In this document: positions 53,026 to 64,000 of the stretch, in pieces
Position numbering within the stretch: position 1 is the first letter of the stretch
Layout: each line of letters begins with the position of its first letter
Assembly (NCBI GenBank): GCA_964017235.1
Contig: OZ024935.1
Location: forward strand, 86,829,052-86,893,051
DNA length: 64,000 nucleotides
Source: Sabellastarte sp. h YS-2021
Lineage: Eukaryota > Annelida > Polychaeta > Sabellida > Sabellidae
Direction: 5' to 3'
Position numbers and translations under genes: made by a program
The notes under the pieces: generated by a model
The model's input: only the letters and a program-made list of their open reading frames with translations
What the model was told of the DNA's origin: nothing
Databases searched by the model: none

Positions 53026-54315
53026 TCAGACCTTGTCTCTGTGTGTGATAGTGCCCGGGGTAATGAAGGTATTCACGAAACGTGGAAGGCCATATCGGTC
53101 ACAAATGCTGTCAGTTTTCATCTGTATTTCTTCAGTGAAATCTTCTACGTTAAACCTCTGAAGCCTTTTCCTGCTGACAGGTGTTCCTCTTTGCGAGTCC
53201 CTTCCCATGGCCATCTTAACTGCTGCAGCATCGTATGGCAAGCCACAATATTTAAACATCTTTTTAAATGCATAGTCAGTGTCTTGTACAAGATCTTCAT
53301 AATTTAGAGCTGCAATAGTCATGCCACTTTTCCTGTAGTCCATAAATAGTCTCATGGCACGACACCAAATATTTGCACCAAACTGGATTCTCGATTTGCC
53401 TGGATTGCAATACTGTTCACATGGTAATCCCAACCACACAGTAAACTTTTTGGAAATATTTAGAGACAGACCATTCAAGCATATGATAAGTTTATGAAGT
53501 GGCAGCTCCATACTTACTTTAGCAAATGATTTGCTGCAATTCAAGCCATCGCGATAAAGAAACATGACAATGCTTTCTGGAAAAATTGTTAAAATCAATG
53601 AAATATTACTGATTGCAGATGAATTCAACTTGAAGATGTACAATGAAATAGTTCTTTGCTGAAATGGCTTACACATGATATTAATGCAAGTTCTGACAAT
53701 TTGGATTCTCTCTTTTATTGATGTTGCCATTTTTAGTCCTGCGGCAAGGACACAAATAGGGTCGGGCTCATAATATGTTATAGCTGACCCAGTTTCTTCA
53801 AAGACCTGAGCAACTAGGGATGAACCACATCTGCCTGTGGTACTCAGAAATATCATTTTAGCTTTAGTTTGACCAATTTTGTCCCCAAGCTGATGAAATA
53901 CATGCATGGGCATAACAAGCAACTTTTTGGCCAATTTAAACTGTGCTAACCTGAGAAATCCTCCATGCTTGGACTGGGTAACATTTACATTTTTTGCAGT
54001 TTCAATGAAGACAGCTGCTTTTTTAGTGACATTATACAGAGTCACATGATCTTTGAGAACATAATCAGGATCAACAAATTCCCTGTGTGTTGCAATGAAA
54101 TTCTCTTCTCCCAATGGTTGAATTATAACACAAAATTTATGACGTGCTATGATACTGAGCAGTTGAACTGAACCTGCATAAGAACATGTTTTATAGGTCT
54201 TTGCCCTGTAAGAGTGTGTTCCACTGCATAGCCACAAAACAGACTGGAAAAGTACAAATATACTCCTCACAACTGTCCATAGAATTTGAATAAGGACTTC
54301 AAAAAGAAGATTCAT
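53026..54315 (-). CDS. Carbohydrate sulfotransferase-like protein, single exon, 429 aa
   Basis: Intact intronless ORF. Residues about 4-31 are strongly hydrophobic (FEVLIQILWTVV, SIFVLFQSVLWL), fitting a type II signal anchor for the Golgi. Residues 154-166 read MIFLSTTGRCGSS, the P-loop-like 5'-phosphosulfate site of PAPS sulfotransferases; residues 250-262 read VMFLYRDGLNCSK, the 3'-phosphate site with Arg255 and Ser261; RDSQRGTPVSRKRL near 372-385 resembles the C-terminal nucleotide-contact loop. It would transfer sulfate from PAPS to an unknown acceptor, probably a glycan. The start is the first ATG after an in-frame stop 13 codons upstream. Lack of introns could mean an ancient retrocopy or a naturally single-exon family. 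It flanks the right end of segmental copy 1. Confidence 0.8.
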   Translation of the reverse strand: MNLLFEVLIQILWTVVRSIFVLFQSVLWLCSGTHSYRAKTYKTCSYAGSVQLLSIIARHKFCVIIQPLGEENFIATHREFVDPDYVLKDHVTLYNVTKKAAVFIETAKNVNVTQSKHGGFLRLAQFKLAKKLLVMPMHVFHQLGDKIGQTKAKMIFLSTTGRCGSSLVAQVFEETGSAITYYEPDPICVLAAGLKMATSIKERIQIVRTCINIMCKPFQQRTISLYIFKLNSSAISNISLILTIFPESIVMFLYRDGLNCSKSFAKVSMELPLHKLIICLNGLSLNISKKFTVWLGLPCEQYCNPGKSRIQFGANIWCRAMRLFMDYRKSGMTIAALNYEDLVQDTDYAFKKMFKYCGLPYDAAAVKMAMGRDSQRGTPVSRKRLQRFNVEDFTEEIQMKTDSICDRYGLPRFVNTFITPGTITHRDKV

Positions 54316-55373
54316 AGTTTCTTCATGGATAGAACATACAAATAGTTATTGCACTCAAGGCTACATAAACCCCCTTAGTAAATAGATGTTGTGTTGAGTT
54401 GAATGTAATTAACTTTTGTTACAATTTTGATGTATTTCAATGTTTCCACAGATTTATACAAGTCTCAGTTACTTTGACAAAAAAACACAACTGAAAAAAC
54501 TGAATGTAACATGGTGATACATAGTTTTAATGTATTACCTAGTTCACACAGTTCAGTGCTGGCTTCACAATCTACATGAGAGTAACAAATGTTTAACTCA
54601 TTTGTGGCTTGATGTATTTCATGTTTTGGTAGTATCCATTTGGTGCTATAAGTTTAAATAAGTTGTGATTCATATTTGGGGAGGTCATGTTCAACACAAT
54701 ATTAAAAGCATTTCCAACACACAGCAGACCGTTGAAAATTTTGTTGATTGTTGAAACCTGCCAAAAGGTCTAAAATTTATGCACCGGAGATGTGAAGCAG
54801 GGAAAAGAACCATATGGGGAAGGTTGTTTTTAAACCTCAATATCAAGATATGAGGTTTTTTTTCAGAGTCATAAGGGCAAGTTCATGAAAGAAAATTAAT
54901 ATACAATGTTGTTACAGCCACATAGAACTGTGACCAGGCCTCAACTGACTGTAGAAGGGAAAGATTCATTCATTGATCAAACATGGGCCCATTTCAGGCT
55001 TGCTCCATGATAATTTTGTTCCATTTCAAAAGGTCCAGGTAACTGTAAACCTGGATCTGAAAACTTAATATAGTGTATATTCAAGGATATGGTCACATGT
55101 CCATGCCACATTTTCCAATGAAAGGGCAGCAATTAGGAGGATTGATACAGGAGTTGTATAGACTAATGAGTGGCTGTGCCATTATCAGAGGCCCCGCAAG
55201 CCAATAAAACATGAACTGGGATTCACATATATTTTCTCAGAAATGACATTTTATAACAGAAGTAGCATGAATGAATTATGTACTGACCAGTGGTGATGTT
55301 GACATGTCAATAGTAACAAACAGCATACATCATACAAGAACTAGGTGCCAACCTAGCTGCTCAGAGGGCTTCC
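54316..55373. other. Intergenic stretch upstream of the sulfotransferase
   Basis: About 1 kb that should hold its promoter. No TATA box or repeat could be assigned. Confidence 0.5.
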
Positions 55374-57690
55374 ATCTAATCTAATCTAATCTAATGTGGA
55401 CTTTTATAGCGTTTAATCTCCATCACTGATGGACTCTAAGGCGCATCTAAACATAAAGCAAGGCAGTTATCGTTAATCAAGGGACATAGCCAGGTCGTAC
55501 CAAGGAGACACAGATGTGACGGGAGAGGCTATGGTGGGTAGGCTTTTGCAAACAGGTAAGTTTTAAGCTTCTTTCTGAAGGAGGCAACTGATGTTGCACT
55601 GCGAACATCTTGAGGGAGGTCAAGACTGATGAATGGAAAGGAGGAACTGTAAGGTATTGACGATCTGGGTGACTATGCCTAGTACTATAGGGACAACTAC
55701 TAAAAGACAAGAACGGTTCGAAGTAAGAAGGAGAACCACTATGCAAAAATTTATACACAAGTGTTGCGGTTTTGAAAATACAACGATACTTAACAGGCAA
55801 CCAGTGGAGTTTCTGTAGAATGGGTGTAACATGAGCATACTTTCTATGATTTGTAACAATACGAGCCAGGGTGTTCTGAATACTTTGCAATTTGTGCTGA
55901 TTGAAACCGGACAAACCTCTGAACAGAGAGTTACAATAGTCCAGACGACTACTAACCAAGGTATTTGCAGCAAGGACTGCCACTTCAGGAGTGAGATACT
56001 TTCTAATTCTACGGAGGTCACGCATCTGAAGGAAGCACGCTTTGCAAGTCCTCTTGATATGCTCAGAGAATGAAAAATCTGCATCAAACCACACACCTAG
56101 ATTTCTGACAGAATCAACCGGATGAAGAAGGCTACCAAGAATGCTAACAGGAAAGTGAGAGGAAATCTTCTGACGTTGAGCCTTGGAACCAAAGACAATA
56201 AACTCAGTTTTTTCAGGGTTGAGCTTCAATTTACTGAGAGACATCCATTCTTGAACATCACGAAGGCAGGCATTTAGCTTGGCGAGAGCCGAAGAAGCAT
56301 TCTTGTGGGAGAGATGGATGTATAACTGAGTGTCATCTGCATAAAAATGGAATTTAATATGCGGGTGGAGGCGAATAATTTTACTGAGTGGTGTTGTATA
56401 GAGTGAAAACAGTAACGGACCCAGAACAGAACCTTGTGGGACTCCATAGATGAGATTGCTTAATTCAGATAGTGTGGAGCCTATCTTAATGGCCTGGCAA
56501 CGATTTCTTAAGTAGGAAGCAAACCACCTTAGAGCTGTTCCACCAAGACCAAACCAGGATTTAAGGTAACCAAGGAGAATATTATGGTCTATAGTGTCAA
56601 ATGCGGCTGATAAGTCAAGACGTACTAGAGCTGTGGGTTCACCGCGTGCCAGAGAGAGATGAACCTTGTTTTTTATAGACAAAGCAGTTTCCGTGGAATG
56701 TCCTGGCTTATATGCTGACTGATGAGGATTGTCCAGTTTGTTGTTATTAATGTGTGACGTTAGCTGCCTGGCAACGACTCACTCAACCAACTTTGACAGG
56801 AAACAAAGACCAGACACTGGGCGATAATTCTTAAGGTCGTCTCTAGGAAGGGAAGCCTTTTTTATGAGGGGGGGTGACAACCGCCTTTTTGAAAGAATTT
56901 GGGAAGGATCCTTCAATGAGAGAATAATTTACCAACTTGGTAATGGAAGAGAGGAGGATATCAAGACAATCCTTAAGGAGGAATGTTGGTATAGGGTCTA
57001 GTGAGCAAGATTTAGTGGGGGATTCACTAATACACTTATAGACCTCGTCTTCAGTGACAGGCATAAAGGCATTGAAAGCAGGAGGCACAGAATCCGGTGC
57101 ATCATTGAAATAGCCAGAAGTAGCAAAGGTGTCCCTGATTTTGCTTATTTTATTGGAGAAAAAAAAGCAAACATGTCCGCGAGGCTTTTGTCTGAGCTAT
57201 GAGCAGGCAGGACAGTCTCGGAGGTGCGATGCAACACCTTCCTCAATGACTGCCATAGCTTCTTGGGGTTACGACTATTAGCAATTATGAGATTTATATA
57301 GTATGAACCCTTGTCTTTATTGGCCAGTCGATTACACCAGGCAATTTGCCTGCGGAGTCTTGACCTATTCAACTCTGACTTATGTTTTCTCCACCTTCGT
57401 TCAAATTGGCGTCTAAGAGATCGAGCCATGCGATACGAATCAGACAACCACTCATCAGACTGCTGTTTAGCCTTGCGTGAAATGATAGGAGCATGCTTGT
57501 CAAGTACCTGTGTAACACCAGTTATGTACTGATCATAAAGTTCTGCAGCAGTACCTTCAGGGGACCGTACAAACGGTATATTATTAAGGTCATTTCTGAA
57601 CTGGTCGATATCAATCCTGTGGTACCGTCGATAAGAGACCCATTTGTCGATGCTGGTTGATGGGTGGGAGAAATCCAGTTGGAATCTCAG
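55374..57690 (-). mobile_element. CR1/L2-like non-LTR retrotransposon, 5'-truncated and dead
   Basis: Minus orientation. From 5' to 3': linker between endonuclease and RT (57,145-57,690; IDQFRNDLNNIPFV, SDSYRMARSLRRQFERRW), RT core (about 55,900-57,088) and thumb/C-terminal region. The 3' end at 55,374-55,397 carries four copies of the 5-mer ATTAG in place of poly(A), as in CR1/L2-type elements. The endonuclease domain is missing. Confidence 0.85.
55477..57447 (-). pseudogene. Reverse transcriptase of the CR1/L2-like element
   Basis: The 55,477-56,682 segment is open for 401 codons and holds DLSAAFDTIDH (motif A), GVPQGSVLGPLLF (motif B) and FYADDTQLY (catalytic Y-A-D-D). Upstream parts are in other frames: homopolymer frameshifts near 57,150 (T run) and 56,868 (C run), and an in-frame TGA near 56,783. 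The element cannot make a full protein. Confidence 0.85.
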
Positions 57691-59374
57691 AGAGGGGGAT
57701 CTCTATCTCTATCTCATCTCCATGAGGGGGAGTAAATAAAAATAACAAAGACATATTGCGAACCATACACATCAGTTGACCAGATAGGTATCAATAAGTA
57801 ATAAGATCTGTCAGATCAGAAATTGTTAAGTAAAAATACAGAATGGTTTAGTAATGTTGGGATGGTGACATCAGAGGTCAGAGGAGGTAAACAGGAACCC
57901 CAAACACCGAATGTAAACTAAGAATGTAGGTGTAGTCCACATGGGGGAAGGTTTAGAGGGATCATGGAAATGTATTCCCATGGTGCATCTGAATACCACG
58001 TGCACTGTTGGATCAGATCCTAATCTGAAATAAAGGATCATTAATATTGCCACTAAAACATTTTTACACATTTTTAAGGCATTGTTGTATGAAAATAATG
58101 TAGTACCCCATCAGACAGTCCAATGTACTCATATGGGGAAAAGTATCATTATTATTATCTGCGTCAGATTGATTTTTATAAAGTGCAACTAATTATGATT
58201 TTTATCTAAACATGTAATGTTTCAAATTATTGTCTAAATAAACAAGGCTGAAAGGGGTTTTGGTCTACTAGCACAAGCTGCAAAACCATTAGAGACACGA
58301 GTAGTGCCCTGAAAGTAGTCACCTATCCAAGTAGCCTACTGCTGTTTAACTTTAGTGAAGAGACAGGTACTCATTCCACTATGTCAGTTCCTATGAAAGT
58401 CCTATGGAAAAAATGAAAAAAATATATGAAAAAGTGATCTCTGGTAGATTTTTCATTGTTTTTTTGTCCCAATAATAGTCATGTATCTGGACTTTTATTG
58501 TAATTTCTTCTCACCTCTGTATATAAACTTACCTTAACATATATAAATAATTGAATATGATTTTCTTCATAGGACGACAGTTTGAGACCCTTTAGCTGTG
58601 ACTACTGAAAATATTCTCTGGGTTTTGCTGTCAGATCAATGAACTGTTTTGACCTGTAGTTCCGAACGTCATGCATTTTAACATGTGCAAATGTTTGTTT
58701 ACTTCATAGTAGAAAACTAAAAATAAATAATCATTAATTATTTTCTCACCTTTTGTTTTAAAATGCTTTTATAATTTATGCACTATGACAGGTTAATTCT
58801 TTATGGACCATCACAGAACAATAGGGCCCTTCAAATGTGACCTTGAGTGGAAAAGTTGTAGTCTTATTGAGTTCTTGTAGTTATGTTAAGGAAATGACTA
58901 CTTGTGATGGGTTCACACTGGTCTAATGTCCCTCATGTAATTTTCTGATACAGTTGACAGAAGGTAAATGGGCCCAAGTTAAAACTATCCATGGGTTTTG
59001 TGTGTCCCCAGGTTCTGCTTGTTTGATTTTTTTGGATTCTATTTTATACTAGATTTTCATGGAGCTTAACCTTAATCTGTAATTTTAAGCAAACACTAAG
59101 CCTCAACAACCAAAAGCTATATTCAACAGCCCATGGCCATAGAAATGGTTGTTACCACAGAGATACTGGATGGATCAGAAATATGGTGATAACTTTGGAA
59201 AACAAATATGGTTTCTGTTTCATCTTGATGGAGGTGGCAGAAGAAGCAGAATAGACATCACAAGGCAATATCAACCCAGATTGTAGGAGCGTCAAAAGCA
59301 AAACTATGACCAAATTGCTTCTTAAATTTGTGCAAGGATAAACAAAATTGAGTAAGCTGCTAGTGTAATCCTAG
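57691..59374. other. Intergenic stretch
   Basis: Contains only the third 5S-derived SINE. A TCTATCTC run near 57,700 borders the dead retrotransposon. No gene found. Confidence 0.5.
58242..58400 (-). mobile_element. 5S rRNA-derived SINE, copy 3
   Basis: Minus strand reads TTCACTAAAGTTAAACAGCA and TTGGATAGGTGACTACTT, then the shared body ending AAACCCCTTTCAGCC. More diverged than the other two. Confidence 0.8.
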
Positions 59375-59525
59375 TGTAAAAACAAAATTAGTTGAATTAA
59401 GAATAAATATGTTACACTAATTTTGGTCCCATGCTTTTCATGCTTTTTTCTTTACAAAAAGCCCTTTTGGATGACAAAAAATGAATAATTTAGATTAATT
59501 GACAGATGTTTAAGCTTGTGTTCTA

Positions 59526-59758
59526 TTTATTTATTTTGGGTTTTACATATTTTTCATCACTGTACAGGTCATATCACGACGGGTAGTTGGAAGGGCAGAG
59601 GAAACCAGTACATACAGTTCGTCAGGGTTCTGTACTGTAAACTGCTGACCAACGGCAAGCAACTACCAGCTTTACCACTTGAGGCCATGCCGGGAACCGA
59701 ACCCCGGCCTCAGAGGTGGGAGGCGAGAGTGTTACCACTCTGCCACCGTGGCCCCGCT
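59526..59758 (-). mobile_element. tRNA-derived SINE with 12-bp target duplication
   Basis: Flanked on both sides by GCTTGTGTTCTA (59,514-59,525 and 59,759-59,770). The head on the minus strand reads GGGGCCACGGTGGCAGAGTG (A box), B box GGTTCGGTTCCCGG, tail AAATAAATAAATA. The matching place in copy 1 (about 46,193) has one GCTTGT-CTA and no SINE. Confidence 0.9.
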
Positions 59759-59879
59759 GCTTGTGTTCTAAGATATACATGCCGAACTGATGATAAAATT
59801 CTTATCTTGTATCTTTGCACTGAGAGTATTCCACTGCTGTATTCATATGGGCAAATTGCATGTCAAAACCCAATACAGA

Positions 59880-60125
59880 ACAGCTATTGTTCTATTTAAT
59901 TTAATAATTCAGTGTTTCACATCACACCTAGTACCTTATCAGTTATACTGTGAGGGATATTTGGAAGGGACAAGGAAACCAGTGCACACAGTTGGTCATG
60001 GTTCTGTACTGTAAACTGCCAATCAACGGTAAGCAACTGCAAATATTCTCACATAAGCACAGACTGGGATTCAAACTCTGATCTCAGATGTTGGCGATGA
60101 GTGTGTTACCACTACACCCCCATAG
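59880..60125 (-). mobile_element. tRNA-derived SINE in segmental copy 2
   Basis: Paralogous to the SINE at 46,318 but more decayed; CCAGTGCACACAGTTGGTCA and CTGTACTGTAAACTGCCAAT mark the body. Confidence 0.7.
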
Positions 60126-62335
60126 CTTTTCTTTTTGCAGCTTGTTTTATTCTTTTCCTATTACTGCACTGCTATGTAGTAACATTTTCAAACCCACTAC
60201 AACTCTGTATAACTATAGTTAACTATTTTTACATTGTGATGTCAAAACACAAACTTGTTAAAAATGTTAGGACAATTTCACAAACTGTTCTACCCTGTCT
60301 GATTTGTTGTTGTGAACTAGATATGTTATAGGCTATAACTGTGTGGCATTATTATATTTGGACTCAGTTAAGACATGTGAGAGTTCCGTAGTATAGGAAG
60401 AGAACCTGTATATGTGATTCCATATCTAAGGACTGCCCAGACAAAAGCCCTGACACCAAGTTTGGGGTGGATTGTAGCAGAAATGTGCCAAATTTTGTCG
60501 GAAACTTTAAATGTGTCCCAAACCTAGGAATCAAACTAGGAACTACCAGATTTTGTCCGTAATCTATCCCGATCAATAGTATATTACTTATTCAGATCCC
60601 AACCCTCCAGATCTGTCGGAAATAAAAATGACAAGGGGAAGATGGCACGCTTGTAGTAACTCCAATTTATCATTTTGGTCAAAGTATGGTAAGTCTCAGA
60701 CATACACAAAATTTAGTGCAATTAGATATAACATGGACATGACTGATATATTGGATTAGCATATAACTGGAGCTCACCCTGAGCTCTACAATTTAACTTA
60801 ATGTCATTAAAATAACACAGGCTGAAGATCCTGACTTGGGGAGTCAGGACGCTAAAACTAGTTGATTTATTAAAGAAATCAAACAAAGAGAAGAGGGTGC
60901 AGGGGATTATTGTGGTTTAAGAGAATGATAAAACTGAAACTTATTTGAAGATACCTGGATGCCTATTATTTGGGTATTCATATATTATGGCATACATATT
61001 TAATAGTTTTCATTTAACAGGTAATTCGTTTATTGATGTATATTTTATTACTTGTTAATTACTGCAAACAGTAAGCAAGCACTGGCTATAAACCAATGAC
61101 AAATGCTGCGCATTTGTATTCATCTATAAATAAATACTTAACACACTATTTTGATTAACAACAATAGGTTGTAACTAGCACTACCATTAGTTATTTCATT
61201 TTTAAATGTTAAAAATGAAATTTTGCTACTGTTCTTTTGTGAAGCACGATAGAAATATACTTATATTCATGCCCGCTACATATAAGGGATTTATTATTAT
61301 TATTTATTATTATGCAAAAGCAAGATAACCAAGTGATGCACACATTATCAAAAACAGATGCATGTTTTTGTCGTGTATGATATTGTACTATCCCATTACA
61401 TGCCTTCTTCTGGCAATTGTATCGTGTACTACTTAAAACTGTTGAGACAAAAACTGCTTAAAATTTCACAAAAAATGAAATAGAAACCGTATTCAGCATA
61501 GTGTATTAATAAAGATTGAAATTCTGCATGACATAGACATAGCTTTTTTGTAATTTAAGAACTGAAAACACAAAATACTTTATAATTGCAAAATCTGTGG
61601 AAATAACAGTAATTATGAAAACTATAGACAGAGAGCTAAAATATATTGATTGCATGACAAAATACAGCTTTCGCATTTCTCATTTATGACATTCCATCAA
61701 AGACTGACAGAAATAAAATTCGCCTTAATGTTACATATTTCACTTAATAACAAGTAAAATGAGAATATTGTACTTAATAACAAGTAAATATGAGAATATC
61801 TAGACACTACTGCAGGTTATTTAACACACTGGGTTACAGAATTATACAAAATTTGATTATGTGCTAAGTTTCTACTTATTAAGACTTTTAACGTGATACC
61901 AGTATTGATATCCATCAAACTGAAAGGTCTGTTTAGTGGGGGTCATGTGATCTGATATGAACCAATTTAACTCACAGAATTTTTAGTAAAGTTTGGGATT
62001 ATAATTCTTTACAGACTTAATCAATAGCTACTCTTACATCCTGCCACATGGCTTATAATGTGCATGTGCTGTATGGTTTTATTAAATTTACAGCCGTAGC
62101 CAGGTTGTATGGGACGTAGATGTTTGCAAGTGTGTCTGACTAACAAATCAAGTAAATCTTCTGTCCTGGCCGCATGTCCGTTATTTCTAGGATCACACAG
62201 AATTTAATTTACATACCAATTGCCTCAATATGGCTATGGCTTGCTGTGGGTGCCATGTGTATGCAACTTCAAATTTAGCCCATATCTGGTAATGGCTAGC
62301 ATTTGTGCATATGTGTGTTGGGATGTAAGAGAGGC

Positions 62336-62466
62336 TATTTTATTATATAGATAATGGCCAAATGGTGCTCCATTATGTAAACTTAATGGCCTGAGGCCCA
62401 AAGGGCCGAAGGATCATTATGTTTACATAATGGAAGCACCACGAGGCAATTATCTATTATAAAACC
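62336..62466. repeat. Fold-back palindrome (52-bp arms)
   Basis: Left arm ATAGATAATGGCC ... GGTGCTCCATTATGTAAAC; right arm reversed ATAGATAATTGCC ... GGTGCTTCCATTATGTAAAC. The loop reversed reads TCGGCCCTTTGGGCCTCAGG, matching the loop of the 42,524 element. Present only in segmental copy 2. Confidence 0.75.
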
Positions 62467-64000
62467 CTGTAAATTAAAACCAATTTATTAATTCAATAAT
62501 TTAACACCTTGTACCAAATGATCAACCTAGACAATCTTTACAATGTTTCCTTTGGTGTGCATACCATATGGGGCTTTCACTAAATTAGTTCTATGGTTGT
62601 TTGTTTTTTTTATTTCAGTACACAATCAACATTGTTTCACCATGTGTACCACTGGTTTCCCTTTATGGGAAAATATAATTTTGGATAAAGTTTGAAAAGT
62701 TTTAATATAATCTGACTGCCACAAAGTTTAACCATGGATAATGATGATCGATAAAATATGGATCTGTGATTTACAGAAAGCACTTTCCAGAAAAAATTAG
62801 ATTGGTCATTTAACAATGCTGTGGGTAATTTGTTGTGGTGAGTGTTTCATATTAGTTTATTGATCTGGGCTTATTTTAAGACAGTAAGCTATTATTTTTG
62901 TGTTTCAGGCATTGAAAGTACTAGAAACTGGAGAATTACTTACTTGTTTTATTTTGTGTTGAAGTTTTTGGGTTTCTCAAGATTTTTATTTTGTGTGCTT
63001 CTTTGTCTCTTAATTTTGAATCAAGGGAAAATGCCTCCTGAAAAGATTGTGTCCTGGAAAAAAAGCTTCAAAGAAAGAATGCCTACTCCACATTTTGTAT
63101 TTCAGTAATACCTATGACAATTAATCCCCACATTAAGAACAAAATTAATTTCAACCACAGTTGTAAACAGTGTATCATTTTAGAAGTATATAACAAACTA
63201 TAATAAGGTAAATTAAAATCTTTGTTTTGAACTCAAAAACATAGAAAATTTAAATCAAATTTAAACCCAGCAGTAATGCTTTTCAGTACTGCATTATAGC
63301 ACTACATTGTTTTCTCATTTTACTTGACTAAATTTTGAGCCACTGAAAACTGTCCTTTTAATATAGTATGCTGGGTCAAATTTTAACAGTGGGTTTTGAT
63401 TAAGTTCACAGAAGATTATTGCAAAGTAAGATTGTAAAGAAAATGCAAAGAATTAAAAAATATCCAACTTTATAAATTAAATTGCTTGTTTTGTATTTGT
63501 CACGCGGTATTTTTTCAAGGTAGCATTTTTCCATGAGGAATTTTTCTATGAACTCTGAATGTCATTCAGAATTAAAAAGACTTTGTAAATGTACCCACTT
63601 AACTGATTAATATGAAAGAAGTTGTGAAAACATTACAATATTGAATGGATTGTACTGAGGATGACTGGCAAATACCCTTTTGTTCTTGGCAGACTGGATA
63701 TTGAACTAAACCACATTCAACTTTTATAAATTAATGTAGTGTTAACACTCCATTATGCAAAAACAATGGAGAGTTGAGGCAAAGGAAGGGTCACCCATCT
63801 CGGTTTTATTAATTTATAAATTCAAGACTATTCATTTTATGGGGAGCAAGTATCTTAAAAGTCAATGAAACAAGATGAAAATTACATAATAAGCCTACTT
63901 CCTGCCAATAGATTTCGATCCGATGAGGTCAGTTGCTATCATTGGAGCAGTAATTTTAATCAAATGAAAATACAGCTTTCTCTGTTGTTTAATCACAATA

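Larger units (their letters stand above)
59375..64000. repeat. Segmental duplication, copy 2 (runs off the right edge)
   Basis: Direct-orientation partner of 45,840-52,800. It carries a private SINE (59,526-59,758) and about 1.5 kb (62,300-63,835) with a fold-back palindrome not found in copy 1. The match is still continuing at base 64,000. Confidence 0.85.

Noticed and set aside
62842..63108. 88-codon plus-strand ORF, rich in Phe and Leu
   Set aside because: Starts inside AT-rich unique DNA of segmental copy 2, has no recognisable domain, and its composition is what random AT-rich sequence gives.

Overview
This is invertebrate nuclear DNA: AT-rich, with spliced genes, long introns and many short transposable elements. 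The SINEs, the Helitron-like tandem-repeat elements and the modular lectin/discoidin gene suggest a lophotrochozoan (mollusc or brachiopod more likely than annelid). I cannot name the species.

Region 1 (about 1-41,600, minus strand) is a single very large gene. I traced 32 exons plus a possible 33rd that runs off the left edge, about 1,925 codons. It encodes a secreted or surface protein: signal peptide; then a five-domain cassette (F5/8C discoidin, a discoidin-like beta domain, C-type lectin, PAN/apple, F5/8C); then the same cassette again; then an ILEI/FAM3-type domain, a laminin-G-like domain and another F5/8C domain. Every domain border I resolved is a phase 1 intron, the mark of exon shuffling. 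One intron needs a GC donor (19,574). One junction in the first lectin domain (34,226 to about 33,900) cannot be joined in frame with a normal acceptor. The 3' end, and so any membrane anchor, is outside the window.

Region 2 (about 41,525-44,100) is a diverged tandem duplication, with a period of about 1.29 kb, of the promoter and first exon of that gene. The outer copy keeps a relic signal-peptide start but has lost the donor site and the TATA-like box.

Region 3 (about 44,100-64,000) contains an intact intronless sulfotransferase-like gene (53,026-54,315, minus), a dead CR1/L2-like retrotransposon (55,374-57,690), a broken MADF-domain gene copy (49,891-51,450), and a segmental duplication (45,840-52,800 versus 59,375 to the right edge). 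Element insertions unique to one copy leave the other as a natural empty site.

Repeats throughout: three 5S rRNA-derived SINEs, about ten tRNA-derived SINEs, three copies of a terminal-inverted-repeat element filled with ~145-bp tandem repeats, a second such family ending in a hairpin, several MITEs, two related fold-back palindromes, a ~150-bp satellite and microsatellites. No functional tRNA or rRNA gene, CRISPR array or prokaryotic feature was seen.
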